The notes below the pieces were generated by a model. It saw only the letters and a program-made list of their open reading frames with translations. It had not been told where the DNA came from and ran no database searches. From positions 248,001 to 312,000 of the forward strand of contig CAZICV010000005.1 of assembly GCA_964537925.1 (NCBI GenBank): 64,000 nt of DNA, read 5' to 3'. Positions 1-8,850 of this stretch are shown one piece after another; the stretch's first letter is position 1, and each line of letters begins with the position of its first letter. The position numbers and the translations under genes were made by a program. This stretch comes from SLDF01 sp964537925 (GTDB taxonomy: Bacteria > Bacteroidota > Bacteroidia > Chitinophagales > Saprospiraceae).

Positions 1-309
1 TCCTTTCACTATGTAATGGGCATGACCAGGAAAGGCGCTGATCTCTACGTGGTCCTGCAGCGGACCCAGGCCGGCACATCGTCGGTGCTGGCGAGTGAAA
101 GGCTGAGTGCGGGCGGCGCTATCCGCCTGCGGGTGAGCGCAAGGGGCGATGTGTACCGCTTCGGTTATGCCCTGGCAGGCAGTGAGGAGTTCAGGCCCCT
201 GGGCGGTGCGGTACCAGGAGATATCCTGTCGACGAATGTAGCGGGAGGGTTTACCGGTGCGCTGATCGGCCTTTATGCGACCTCTGCCAATGATATCAGG
301 CCACGGTAA
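1..309 (+). CDS. C-terminal fragment of a GH43-like glycosidase (5' end outside window)
   Basis: The frame is open from base 1, so this is the last ~102 residues of a longer protein; the first ATG at 16 is probably internal. The tail has the look of the C-terminal concanavalin-like beta-sandwich found after the five-bladed propeller of GH43 beta-xylosidases and arabinofuranosidases: a YRFGYAL strand, a D-I-LST segment and the closing GGFTGALIGLYATS motif. By family, such proteins hydrolyse xylan or arabinan side chains. The catalytic domain is not in the window, so substrate cannot be judged. There is no T9SS sorting domain at the end, unlike many neighbours. The family call rests on the closing motif and is moderately sure. 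Confidence 0.62.
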   Translation, partial: SFHYVMGMTRKGADLYVVLQRTQAGTSSVLASERLSAGGAIRLRVSARGDVYRFGYALAGSEEFRPLGGAVPGDILSTNVAGGFTGALIGLYATSANDIRPR

Positions 310-524
310 ACCGACGGGTTACAGGGCAAAGGTTGATTAAGTTACGCGCTGCGCTTCTATGCAGGGCCGCAGCCTTTTCAGTAAACATACGAGTGACGGG
401 TCTCTCAAGCGAGTGTGAATTATTTTTATACCAAAAATGTATTTATGTATTTGATAATAATTGAAAAGGCAAAATATTATGTAAATCATTGTTATATTTT
501 GACTTATAGGAAATAATCCCTAAC
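310..524. other. AT-rich intergenic region
   Basis: Gene-free stretch between the glycosidase tail and the AraC-type gene. From about 418 it becomes strongly AT-rich, which fits a promoter region, but I find no clean TAnnTTTG box and no strong terminator hairpin. Confidence 0.4.
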
Positions 525-1103
525 TTGAATGTCAGAACAGGACGTGACAATCAAGGTGCAGCATTGATATATGGCCCATGTGGTAAGATTTATCTTTTGA
601 TCCGGGCCACTACCTTCCAGCGTGTATTATGTGATCCACGCATCCCCCTCATAGGCTATGCAGCGTCGGTTTTGTCGGTAGCGATCGGTGTGTCCGGGCT
701 ATTTGCTGTGGCATGCGGGTCTGTAGTCCTCAAGCCGGGATTGAAGATGGAAATCATATCAGAAAGGAAAAAGGGCCGGAAAGTCTCCGCGCATGTCAGG
801 AGATTCCTGGACCTGGCGGAGCAGCACTACACGAGGCATTGTACCGTACAGGAGTATGCCCGTATGGTGGGTATCTCTTACTGTCACCTGATCAGGCTTT
901 GCAAAAAGGATACGGGCAGACCTCCGCTCGCCCATGTGCACGAAATCATCACCCATAAAGCCAAGGATCTCCTGGCTGACGGGTATACGGTCAAAGAGGT
1001 AGCCATCACGCTGGGCTATACGGACCTGGCCAACTTCAATCATTTCTTCAAAGCGAATACCGGAGAAAGCCCTACATCGTATAGGTCAATTATTGACAAG
1101 TGA
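525..1103 (+). CDS. AraC-family transcriptional regulator, HTH domain only
   Basis: The C-terminal ~110 residues are an AraC/XylS double helix-turn-helix: the first HTH spans CTVQEYARMVGISYCHLIRL, and the second contains VKEVAITLGYTDLANF followed by the typical FFKANTGESPTSYR ending. No cupin sensor domain is present. The start is uncertain. From 525 the protein is 192 aa with a hydrophobic stretch (about residues 41-64) that could be one membrane segment; from the internal ATG at 747 it is a soluble ~118 aa protein beginning MEIISERKK. I give the longer frame but consider 747 equally possible. It lies about 100 bp before the T9SS subtilase gene in the same direction and could control it; that is inference. 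Confidence 0.8.
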   Translation: MNVRTGRDNQGAALIYGPCGKIYLLIRATTFQRVLCDPRIPLIGYAASVLSVAIGVSGLFAVACGSVVLKPGLKMEIISERKKGRKVSAHVRRFLDLAEQHYTRHCTVQEYARMVGISYCHLIRLCKKDTGRPPLAHVHEIITHKAKDLLADGYTVKEVAITLGYTDLANFNHFFKANTGESPTSYRSIIDK

Positions 1104-1205
1104 ATGCATAATTTAGACAAGTGAAATAAGTTTATAATTGTTTGAATGTTTGGTAAATTGCCAATATCTCGATATGATATTGTTAATATATTAAACATTT
1201 GAATT

Positions 1206-4130
1206 ATGGGAAAGGTAAAGCTACTACTTACTGTCTTGCTCATCTCCTGCCTGTGGGCGGGTGCGTGGGCTCAGGAACACTACTACTGGTATGGCACGGA
1301 GAAAGTCCCGTTGCGATTGAACGCGGACAAACGATTTGTACTGCTGGACAATAATGCGGCAGACCCGACTACGCTCACCCGGGCACTGAAGATACCCGGT
1401 CTGCGTGTGGAGGCCCTGGAGAAGACTTCCGTATCGGGGAGCCTGGCCATATCTGTAGCCGGCAGCGGCGATATAGAACGCTACTGGGCGATCCTGGCCA
1501 ATGTACCTTCGACTGCTTCACTGGTGCGGGAGGGCGCGGTGCTCTACGAAGCGCCTGTTTTCTTCGCGGAGGACGGTAAAGAGGCGGCCTTGTCTCACCT
1601 GTTCTATGTGAAGCTGCACAAGGAATCCGATATAGATGCACTGCGGTCGATGGCTTCCCGGCACGGTGTCGAAGTACTGGGCAGCAATACCTTCATGCCA
1701 CTCTGGTACCTGCTGGCCTGTAACGGCAAATCGACGGGCAATGCGCTCGAGATGGCCAACCTATTTCATGTTTCGGGTCGCTTTGCAGCCGCTGAGCCTG
1801 ATCTGATGACGGATGACTCGCCGCAATGTGTCAATGACCCTTTGTTCCCCGACCAATGGGGGCTGCAGAATACCGGGCAGCATGGCGGAGTACTTACACC
1901 TGATATAGACGCTTGTGATGCGTGGCTGATCACGACCGGAAGCGATGATGTGATCGTGGCGGTACTCGACCACGGGATTGAGTTTAATCACCCTGATCTG
2001 ACAAATATGCACCCGGTCAGCTTCGATTCCGAGAGCGGCAATATGCCAAGCCTGGTGCTGGGGAGCCACGGCGTGGCGTGTGCCGGTATCATAGGCGCGG
2101 AACTGAATAACAGCCTGGGTGTAGCGGGGATATCCTATGACTGTCCGCTGATGTCTATCAGCAATAGCCTGATGGGTACACCGGCATCCCGTATGAAGCG
2201 GGCCGACGGGATCAATTTCGCCTGGCAAAACGGTGCCTCCGTCATCAGTAATTCCTGGGGGTCCAGCGTGCCTTATACGGTGATAAACGATGCTATAAGT
2301 GATGCACTTACGCTCGGGCGAAACGGACTAGGTATGGTCGTTGTATTTTCGGCGGGCAACGGTAATTCAGGTACTGTAGGCTATCCGGGTAATGTAAATC
2401 CGGATATCCTGGCGGTAGGAGCCATGTCGCCCTGCGGTGAGCGCAAGAATCCTTCTTCCTGCGACGGTGAGACCTGGTGGGGCAGCGACTACGGTACGGC
2501 ACTGGACGTGGTCGCTCCCGGGGTGCTTATCCCTACAACCGACCGGGTCGGGGCCAACGGTTATACCGGTACAGACTATATGCTGAACTTCAACGGTACC
2601 TCGTCTGCCGCTCCGCATGTGGCGGCACTGGCCGGTCTGATACTGTCCGTCAACCCGCACCTGACCCAGAAACAGGTAGCAGACATCATCGAATCTACAG
2701 CCCAGAAGGTCAACCCGGCTGCATATCCGTATGCGACTACCTTTGGAAGGCCGAACGGCACCTGGCATATCCAGATGGGATATGGTCTTATCAACGCTGA
2801 AGCAGCGGTCACGCTTGCACAAAGTATGTGTACGGCCCCTGCGGCGGACTTGTACGTCCGGGACAAGCACAATGACTTCGGCAATGAACCCAATCCCGAT
2901 ACGGATCCGGTGTACTGGGACTCACAGGATATCTGGGTGCGCCGCCAGAATGACGGTTTCTCTACCCAGGTGCATCAGAACCCGGAGTACAGGCCTCCTG
3001 CATTCAATGTGCCCAACTATATCTATGTCAAGGTCAGGAACCGCGGATGTACCCCCTCCTCCGGGGCCGGGGACTCGCTCAAGGTATATTGGGCAAAAGC
3101 TGCTACGGCGCTCTCATGGCCGGCTCCCTGGGACGGCAGCCTGAACACGATGAGTATAGACTGGGGCAACCCGGTCGGAGCACAACTGATCGGTAGCCTG
3201 AATACGGGTGATCATTCGATCTTTGAGTTCGAGTGGTACCCACCCGATCCTGCGGATTACACGGGAATTAATACGGAGCCCTGGCATTTCTGCCTGCTGG
3301 CGCGGATCGAGACCAGCGCAAGCTTTCCCCACGGGATGACATTTGCCGAGGGCAGCGACCTCTGGCAGAATGTGCGTAACAACAATAATATCGCCTGGCG
3401 CAATATATCCGTGATCGACTCTCTGCCGGATGGCCAGGGAGGAGCAGGCGTGCTGGTGAGAAATGTAGACCTCAGGCATAGCCAGAAGATCCGCCTCACA
3501 TTCACGGTGCCACAGGTCGAAAGGGCCGACAATATATTGAACCATGCCACCGTACGGCTCAAGATCGGCGAGAAGATGTTGAAAAAATGGATCAACGGAG
3601 GGCGTCAGGCTGAAGGGATCGAACAGGAGAACGACAGCCTCTTCAGGGTACTGGAGCCCGGCGCCTGGATGGGCAATATGGATTTCGGACCGGGAGAAGG
3701 GCTTGCCATCAGTGCAATGGTCGAGATCGAGAACCGCCGGTTCAGGGGCGAACGTACTTTTGATATAGTACAGGGGGACTACGCTTCCAGGAAGGTCACG
3801 GGAGGCGAACGCTTCAAAGTCGTAGTGACCGACAGGCAGTCGCCGATCGGCAACCTGGCTCCTCCTGCCGCAGGCAGGACAGACCTGGGTGTAGCTGAAG
3901 TCACCCTGTTCCCCAACCCAGCCAGTACGGAACTGTACGTGCGTATGTCATCGGATGATATGCAGCGGATCGTACTATACGATATGTGGGGTCGGCAGGT
4001 GTACCAGGGCTTCTTTGTGGGTCAGCTGACTATCGACACCGCTGTACTGCCGGGAGGCATGTACTTCGTAGAGACGATCAGCGAAAAAGACGGTGCGCGT
4101 ACTATCAACAGGGTGTTGATCGAGAGGTGA
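1206..4130 (+). CDS. Secreted S8 subtilisin-like serine protease with T9SS type A sorting domain
   Basis: 974 aa. A signal peptide (about residues 1-22, ending AWAQ) is followed by a propeptide-like region and a subtilase domain at about 210-550. The catalytic triad is visible: Asp255 in VLDHGIEF, His288 in SHGVACAG and Ser466 in GTSSAAPH. Asn in FSAGNGN fits the oxyanion region. A region with beta-sandwich character follows at about 560-880. The last ~80 residues start FPNPASTELYV and form a Por-type sorting domain, so export through the T9SS and cell-surface attachment or release are expected. The gene ends at a strong terminator. Substrate is unknown. The peptidase call is certain from the triad; the role (nutrition, processing of surface proteins) is open. 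Confidence 0.95.
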   Translation: MGKVKLLLTVLLISCLWAGAWAQEHYYWYGTEKVPLRLNADKRFVLLDNNAADPTTLTRALKIPGLRVEALEKTSVSGSLAISVAGSGDIERYWAILANVPSTASLVREGAVLYEAPVFFAEDGKEAALSHLFYVKLHKESDIDALRSMASRHGVEVLGSNTFMPLWYLLACNGKSTGNALEMANLFHVSGRFAAAEPDLMTDDSPQCVNDPLFPDQWGLQNTGQHGGVLTPDIDACDAWLITTGSDDVIVAVLDHGIEFNHPDLTNMHPVSFDSESGNMPSLVLGSHGVACAGIIGAELNNSLGVAGISYDCPLMSISNSLMGTPASRMKRADGINFAWQNGASVISNSWGSSVPYTVINDAISDALTLGRNGLGMVVVFSAGNGNSGTVGYPGNVNPDILAVGAMSPCGERKNPSSCDGETWWGSDYGTALDVVAPGVLIPTTDRVGANGYTGTDYMLNFNGTSSAAPHVAALAGLILSVNPHLTQKQVADIIESTAQKVNPAAYPYATTFGRPNGTWHIQMGYGLINAEAAVTLAQSMCTAPAADLYVRDKHNDFGNEPNPDTDPVYWDSQDIWVRRQNDGFSTQVHQNPEYRPPAFNVPNYIYVKVRNRGCTPSSGAGDSLKVYWAKAATALSWPAPWDGSLNTMSIDWGNPVGAQLIGSLNTGDHSIFEFEWYPPDPADYTGINTEPWHFCLLARIETSASFPHGMTFAEGSDLWQNVRNNNNIAWRNISVIDSLPDGQGGAGVLVRNVDLRHSQKIRLTFTVPQVERADNILNHATVRLKIGEKMLKKWINGGRQAEGIEQENDSLFRVLEPGAWMGNMDFGPGEGLAISAMVEIENRRFRGERTFDIVQGDYASRKVTGGERFKVVVTDRQSPIGNLAPPAAGRTDLGVAEVTLFPNPASTELYVRMSSDDMQRIVLYDMWGRQVYQGFFVGQLTIDTAVLPGGMYFVETISEKDGARTINRVLIER

Positions 4131-4143
4131 TCAGCGCATCATA

Positions 4144-4206
4144 GAACCCGAAGGGGTCATCGACGGGACTGTCTCACCGAGACGGTCCCGTTTTTTATCG
4201 GGTTCT
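4144..4206 (+). terminator. Rho-independent terminator nested within an outer inverted repeat
   Basis: Inner stem 4164-4175 pairs with 4179-4190 (12 bp with one G-T wobble, loop ACC) and is followed by six Ts at 4191-4196. An outer 8-bp perfect repeat, GAACCCGA and TCGGGTTC, encloses the whole structure including the T tract. It sits between the convergent subtilase and nhaA genes. Confidence 0.85.
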
Positions 4207-4242
4207 TATGACTTGGACTGTCCCACATGACACAGTATGAAG

Positions 4243-5460
4243 TCAGGCATCTTCCCGGGAGGGGTGCTGTGGCGCTGTATTCACGCGCCCGTTTTTCCTG
4301 GCGACCATGCTCAGCATGAAGGACCCCAGGATACCGGAAATGGTCGAAGCGACGAGTACGGCGAATTTGGCCTCTGAGAGCAGGAACTCTTTGCCGGTAA
4401 AAGACAGGAGCGCTATGAAGATGGACATGGTAAACCCGATACCGGCCAGCATGCCTGCCCCGATAATATGTGGCCAGCCGGACTTGTCAGGCAGTGTGCA
4501 GAGCCTGAATTTGACTGCGATCCAGGAGATCAGCGTGATACCGATGGGTTTGCCCAGTACCAGGCCGAGGACGATACCTAGCCCCAGCGGTGTCAGAAGT
4601 GCTTCCAGCATGCCTTCTTCAAAATGGATATTTGTATTGACCAGTGCAAACAGGGGCATGATCATGAAGTTGACCGGCTTGAAGAGCATGTGCTCCAGTT
4701 TTTCAAGCGGGGACTCCTCCGCATCCGGTGTGGTGGGCAGTGTCATGGCGACCAGTACACCGGCAATCGTGGCGTGTATACCTGAGTGATGGATGAAATA
4801 CCAGATGAATATGCCGGGTATGAGATAGAAAACCAGTCGTTTGACGCCAGTCCGGTTGAATATCACCAATAGGGTAAATAAAGCTGCTGCATAGGCCAGG
4901 TAGGTCATGTGCAGCTCAGTTGTATAGAACACGGCGATCACGAGGATAGCCATGAGGTCGTCTACGATCGCCAGTGCAGCGAGAAAGACTTTCAGCGCTA
5001 CGGGCACTTTGCGACCGAGCAGCGCGATGATGGCGAGTGCAAAAGCAATATCCGTAGCCATCGGGATACCCCAGCCCTCTGCTGTCTCCGTACCCTGGTT
5101 GAAAAAATGGTAGATCGATGCAGGGACCAATACACCGCCCAGCGCCGCTACTATGGGGAGCGCCGCTTTTCTAGGCGAAGACAGCTCGCCTTCGACCAGC
5201 TCCCGCTTGATCTCCAGGCCGACCATCAGGAAGAAAATGGCCATGAGGCCGTCGTTGATCCAGAGGCTGACCGAATACCTGAGATGTATACTGCCAAAAT
5301 CCCGCCCGAGCTCAGTGGCCAGCAGTTGTTCAAAAGCCGTGCTGAGCGGAGAGTTGGCAATGATCAGCGATATGACAACACAGCAGAGCAGGATGACGCC
5401 GCCTGCAGAGCCGGACTTCAGAAACTCTCTGAACGGCTTGAGATTGATCAGTTGGTTCAT
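4243..5460 (-). CDS. nhaA: Na+/H+ antiporter NhaA
   Basis: 405 aa with about 12 hydrophobic segments, the usual size for NhaA. Family hallmarks are visible: the ATDIAFALAI segment carrying the cytoplasmic-funnel Asp, the adjacent Asp pair in AIVDDLMAI that binds Na+ or Li+ (equivalent to D163/D164 in E. coli), and Lys in LVLGKPIGI (equivalent to K300). The protein exchanges internal Na+ for external protons at the inner membrane and so controls pH and sodium. It stands alone: convergent with the subtilase, and the upstream helical-protein gene is separated by a hairpin. No NhaR-type regulator is nearby. Confidence 0.97.
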   Translation of the reverse strand: MNQLINLKPFREFLKSGSAGGVILLCCVVISLIIANSPLSTAFEQLLATELGRDFGSIHLRYSVSLWINDGLMAIFFLMVGLEIKRELVEGELSSPRKAALPIVAALGGVLVPASIYHFFNQGTETAEGWGIPMATDIAFALAIIALLGRKVPVALKVFLAALAIVDDLMAILVIAVFYTTELHMTYLAYAAALFTLLVIFNRTGVKRLVFYLIPGIFIWYFIHHSGIHATIAGVLVAMTLPTTPDAEESPLEKLEHMLFKPVNFMIMPLFALVNTNIHFEEGMLEALLTPLGLGIVLGLVLGKPIGITLISWIAVKFRLCTLPDKSGWPHIIGAGMLAGIGFTMSIFIALLSFTGKEFLLSEAKFAVLVASTISGILGSFMLSMVARKNGRVNTAPQHPSREDA

Positions 5461-5564
5461 GCGGCCAAATTACTGATTTTTCAAGGCGATGGCGTCTCTC
5501 AATCCTGAACAATATCCCTTCCTTCGGCTTACGGTCGGTTGGCAAGTCGTTTGATGGCCAGGAT

Positions 5565-5589
5565 AACCGGCAACCGGAGCTTGCCGGTT
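5565..5589 (-). terminator. Hairpin at the 3' end of the helical-protein gene
   Basis: Perfect 9-bp stem (AACCGGCAA with TTGCCGGTT, 7-nt loop) overlapping the stop codon of the leftward gene. There is no T tract on the minus strand, so it may act as a 3' stabilising hairpin or a weak terminator. Confidence 0.45.
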
Positions 5590-6298
5590 ACGCGTCTTTT
5601 TCAGGGTCTGTGTCCGGGTCTACGATAGCATCGTCGATAAGCGGGTCACCATCGCCGTCCAGGTCTTCAAATCCGGCTATAGGCCCATGCTGTTGTTCTC
5701 GCGGAGGCTCGGCCGGGGTATCGTTCAGTATCTGCGGGCCTTCTTTGGCCGCATCGTAGTTGCCCCGGGCAAACTGGTCCGCCTTGTCGAAGAATGAACC
5801 GCCGCTCATGCCCGGTGTGCGCTGCAGGGCTTCGAGATGGGAGCTCTCCTCGTGGCTGTTCTCATATTTTTTGAACGGGTCTTCCTTTGGCTGGAAAGCA
5901 GATGCCCGCGGAGGCGTATTGTCCCCGGCGCCTTCTTCGCGCCCGGTGGATTGCGCAGGATCGTCTTTGGAGAAGATCTGCCGGCCGAGATCCTCTGCAT
6001 TTTCCTGCAGTGTCTTCCAGGCAGAATCAGTGGCGTCCAGTACCTTCTTGCCGATATCTTCGGTGAATCCGGCTGCCTTGCCGGTCCACTCTTTCCCCTG
6101 TTCAAGCACCTCCTTGCCGATCTTTTCAGAGGTTTCTTCCAGTTTGTCCAGCACGGGCTGGGCTTTGTCCAGTACATATTTGCCGGTCTGTTCGGCTGCA
6201 TCGGCAGCTTTGCGCAGGCCATCCTGGATATTTTCTTTGACCGGGGTGTCTTTGGGCTCATTGCCCAGCAGTCTGTTCAGAAAAGAGCGCAGTCCCAT
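5588..6298 (-). CDS. Hypothetical protein with long amphipathic helices and an acidic tail
   Basis: 236 aa, no signal peptide or membrane segment. Residues ~20-110 are a run of charged amphipathic helices with an approximate 11-residue rhythm (repeats of the type KIGKEVLEQGKEW, DIGKKVLDATDSAW), like apolipoprotein, LEA or YtxH-type proteins. A Pro/Glu-rich linker follows, and the last ~25 residues are very acidic with DLDGDGDP, a calcium-binding-like signature. Lipid-surface binding or stress protection is possible but not shown. It is transcribed alone, divergently from the T9SS protein at 6450. Its promoter probably includes TTG, 20 nt and TACCTTGG just upstream. I do not recognise a named family. 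Confidence 0.75.
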   Translation of the reverse strand: MGLRSFLNRLLGNEPKDTPVKENIQDGLRKAADAAEQTGKYVLDKAQPVLDKLEETSEKIGKEVLEQGKEWTGKAAGFTEDIGKKVLDATDSAWKTLQENAEDLGRQIFSKDDPAQSTGREEGAGDNTPPRASAFQPKEDPFKKYENSHEESSHLEALQRTPGMSGGSFFDKADQFARGNYDAAKEGPQILNDTPAEPPREQQHGPIAGFEDLDGDGDPLIDDAIVDPDTDPEKDA

Positions 6299-6323
6299 AG
6301 CATGGTTTTTTTGTTACTGCCAA

Positions 6324-6354
6324 GGTATTGATTTTCAGTTTTGTTGTCAATACC
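6324..6354. repeat. Inverted repeat in divergent promoter region
   Basis: Perfect 8-bp arms GGTATTGA and TCAATACC separated by 15 bp, lying between the divergent genes at 6298 and 6450. The right arm overlaps a putative -33 TTG and the left arm a -7-like TACCTTGG for the leftward gene, so it could be an operator. No bound regulator is known. Confidence 0.4.
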
Positions 6355-6449
6355 ACGGGGTTATTTCGAAGCATGAGAGCGGCAGCCGGATGCTATGTGA
6401 ATGGAAATGACTATTTTTCCTCGTACCGGACCGGTTTTCATTCACTCAA

Positions 6450-7490
6450 TTGCAAAAGACCATGAGATACCTGCTACTGACTCTATTCACTTGCCTGGCG
6501 CCGCTTGCCTGGGGCCAGCGTATCATGCTTGTCAACGATTCCAAAGACCAGTTTGGCAATGTGGATACTTTGCTCGGAGCGATCTCTGACGCTGGGTATA
6601 CAGCGGATCTGTTTGATGCGACGGACCTTCTTCGCTCTCCGACGGACGATGAAATGCTTGCTTATGAGCTGGTGATCTGGTATACCTCGACGGACGGTGT
6701 CGAGCTGAACTTCTGGTTGCAGCAGGACATAGACAATGGTTTTCTCCGCAGCTACCTGGAAAACAGCCGCAGCAGGCTTTGGGTGATCGGCAATGATTTT
6801 CTCTACGACAAGTATGGTGCAGCGCCGGTCATGTTTGAGGCCGGCTCTTTTGTGCATGATCACCTGGGCATCGGGCGTTATGTCGCCCAGTCTTATGGCG
6901 ACGATGGAGGGCTGGGGGTTCCATACCTGCTTCGCGAACGCCCGGAGGGTGGGGACGATACGTTGAGATGGCAGTTCTCTACGCTCTGGTGGGCGGACGC
7001 ACTGGAGCCTGTCCCGGGCGCTACGACCATCTACCGGATGGGTGGAGATCCGGGGTATCCACTCCGGGACCTTCCTGCCGGGATACTCTATGAACACCCG
7101 GTATACGGAAGCAAGGCATTGACCTGTGCCTTTGACCTCAGCCTGCTGCAGACCCCGGCACTCCGTAGAGATGCTATCGGGCTGGCTGTCGACCTGTTGC
7201 GTTTTGCGTCATCCGTAGAGCCGGACCGGCCAGCCTTGCATATCGACTGCTTTCCCAATCCTGCTACGCGGCAGTTGAGCTTTGCACTGCCGGACAGGGC
7301 GGGGCAGCAGGTAGCCTGCGGATTGATGTCACTGACCGGGCAGGAGCTTTTCAGAGGAACGGCGACCTGGTCAGGGCCGGGGGATATATGTCGTCTTGAT
7401 CTGCCTGCAGGGCTGCCCGGAGGGATCTACCTGCTCCGGATCACTTCCGCCGGGGAGTCCTGGCTGTCGAGGGTCGTCCTGCAACCCTGA
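6450..7490 (+). CDS. Secreted protein with T9SS type A sorting domain, function unknown
   Basis: 346 aa. ATGs at 6450 and 6462 both lead into a signal peptide (RYLLLTLFTCLAPLAWGQ). The body (about 20-250) begins with RIMLVNDSKD and continues with a pattern of short strands and helices (YTADLFDATDL, YELVIWYTSTDG, RLWVIGNDF) resembling a class I glutamine amidotransferase-like (ThuA/FlhC-type) fold seen in Bacteroidota surface proteins; no catalytic residues can be assigned. Residues ~268-346 are a Por sorting domain starting DCFPNPATRQLSF. It is probably surface-located. The gene is convergent with the HD-domain gene, 23 bp apart, with no clear terminator. Confidence 0.85.
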   Translation: MQKTMRYLLLTLFTCLAPLAWGQRIMLVNDSKDQFGNVDTLLGAISDAGYTADLFDATDLLRSPTDDEMLAYELVIWYTSTDGVELNFWLQQDIDNGFLRSYLENSRSRLWVIGNDFLYDKYGAAPVMFEAGSFVHDHLGIGRYVAQSYGDDGGLGVPYLLRERPEGGDDTLRWQFSTLWWADALEPVPGATTIYRMGGDPGYPLRDLPAGILYEHPVYGSKALTCAFDLSLLQTPALRRDAIGLAVDLLRFASSVEPDRPALHIDCFPNPATRQLSFALPDRAGQQVACGLMSLTGQELFRGTATWSGPGDICRLDLPAGLPGGIYLLRITSAGESWLSRVVLQP

Positions 7491-7513
7491 TACGCGGCTT
7501 CTATCGGGTGCGA

Positions 7514-8725
7514 TCAGCGGCCCGGTTTCGGGTAGAAGAGAAAGTGTTTTTCTACCACTCCGGTATTGATCTGTATATCGCTCACCCTGGATATAGGTCG
7601 TACATCTCCGGTCTTGAAGAGTATCTTGATCTCATCGTGCCGCTGATCATAGGCGCGGTTGCGCTCTATACCGCTGGTGACCAGCCAGTCCAGGTCTTCT
7701 GACGATAGATCAAGGTCACGTTTGGTGGACTCCCGGATCTCGTCTATATACTGCTTTTCAAACGGTTCGTGGCGCAATTCCACCCTGAACAGCCTCCGGT
7801 TGACCAGGCCCTGCGAAAGAAGTCGCAGCACAGGGTCTTCATGTCTGCAGCCCGACTTGAGCAGCATCAGCACATCGGTATCGTCCAGGTCAAAATAACG
7901 GTCGAGCCAATCCGTCTCGTGCAGCCCGCCCGGACCGAACTCATGATGCAACAGGTAGGACAGGCTGTCGGAAGCCTGTACATGCACGCCCTGGTGTACG
8001 AGGTGTTTGACCCGCTTGAGCGCCTGTATGAGCATATGCTCGGCAGCGAGTACGGCCCTGTGCAGATAGACCTGCCAGTACATGAGCCGTCGCGCAATCA
8101 GGAATTTTTCGATGGAGTAGACGCCTTTTTCCTCTACGACCAGCTCGCCGTCAGCTACAGCCAGCATCTTGATGATCCGGTCATAGCCTATCTTGCCTTC
8201 AGCCACCCCGGTGAAAAAACTGTCGCGATTGAGGTAATCCATCCGGTCCATATCGAGCTGGCCGGAAATGAGCTGATGCAGGAAGAGCTTGTCATATTCG
8301 TTGCGGAAGATCTTCAGGGCCAGGTCAAGCTGGCCGTCGTGTTCGCGGTTGAGCCTTTCCATGATCGCCCATGATATGTCCTCGTGGTGGTAGGGTATGA
8401 GCGTGTGCTCCAGGGCATGAGAAAAGGGTCCGTGGCCGATATCGTGCAGCAATATGCCGACGGCGGCTGCTTCCGCTTCTACAGTTGTGATCTCTGTCCC
8501 CTTTGAGCGCAGAACGTCCACTGCCTGGCACATGAGATGCATTGCCCCCAGCGCGTGGTGAAACCTGGTGTGCAGTGCGCCCGGGTATACAAAGTCCGAA
8601 AGCCCGGTCTGCCGTATCCTGCGCAGCCGCTGAAAAGCCCTGTGCTCTATCAGGTCGAATACAAGGGGAAACGGGATCGATATGAATCCGTATACCGGGT
8701 CATTGAAGATCTTCTTCTTGTTCAT
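7514..8725 (-). CDS. HD-domain phosphohydrolase (dGTPase-like)
   Basis: 403 aa from the chosen start at 8725 (MNKKKIFNDPVYGF), the usual start of this Bacteroidota family; the frame stays open 30 codons upstream but those residues look untranslated. The HD metal site is clear: His in HTRFHHALG, the HD pair in LLHDIGHGPFSHALEH and a later Asp in QLDMDRMDYLNRDS. Members of this family hydrolyse nucleotides (dGTPase/SAMHD1-like), but activity of this subgroup is mostly unproven. A TACCTTTG box on the minus strand at 8803-8810 gives a leader of about 70 nt. It is divergent from porX. Confidence 0.9.
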   Translation of the reverse strand: MNKKKIFNDPVYGFISIPFPLVFDLIEHRAFQRLRRIRQTGLSDFVYPGALHTRFHHALGAMHLMCQAVDVLRSKGTEITTVEAEAAAVGILLHDIGHGPFSHALEHTLIPYHHEDISWAIMERLNREHDGQLDLALKIFRNEYDKLFLHQLISGQLDMDRMDYLNRDSFFTGVAEGKIGYDRIIKMLAVADGELVVEEKGVYSIEKFLIARRLMYWQVYLHRAVLAAEHMLIQALKRVKHLVHQGVHVQASDSLSYLLHHEFGPGGLHETDWLDRYFDLDDTDVLMLLKSGCRHEDPVLRLLSQGLVNRRLFRVELRHEPFEKQYIDEIRESTKRDLDLSSEDLDWLVTSGIERNRAYDQRHDEIKILFKTGDVRPISRVSDIQINTGVVEKHFLFYPKPGR

Positions 8726-8802
8726 AGAGCGGGCGGGGAAAAATATTTGGAAAACAGGGCTCGTTCTTTTATTGTTAACGCTGCAGGACCTAATTTTCAG
8801 AT

Positions 8803-8810
8803 CAAAGGTA
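8803..8810 (-). promoter_or_regulatory. -7 promoter box of the HD-domain gene
   Basis: TACCTTTG on the minus strand, an exact match to the Bacteroidota -7 consensus TAnnTTTG, about 78 bp before the ATG at 8725. No clear -33 TTTG is seen. Confidence 0.5.
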
Positions 8811-8850
8811 CGCAAGCATTATTCACCCAGTTTAAATACCAGACGATATA

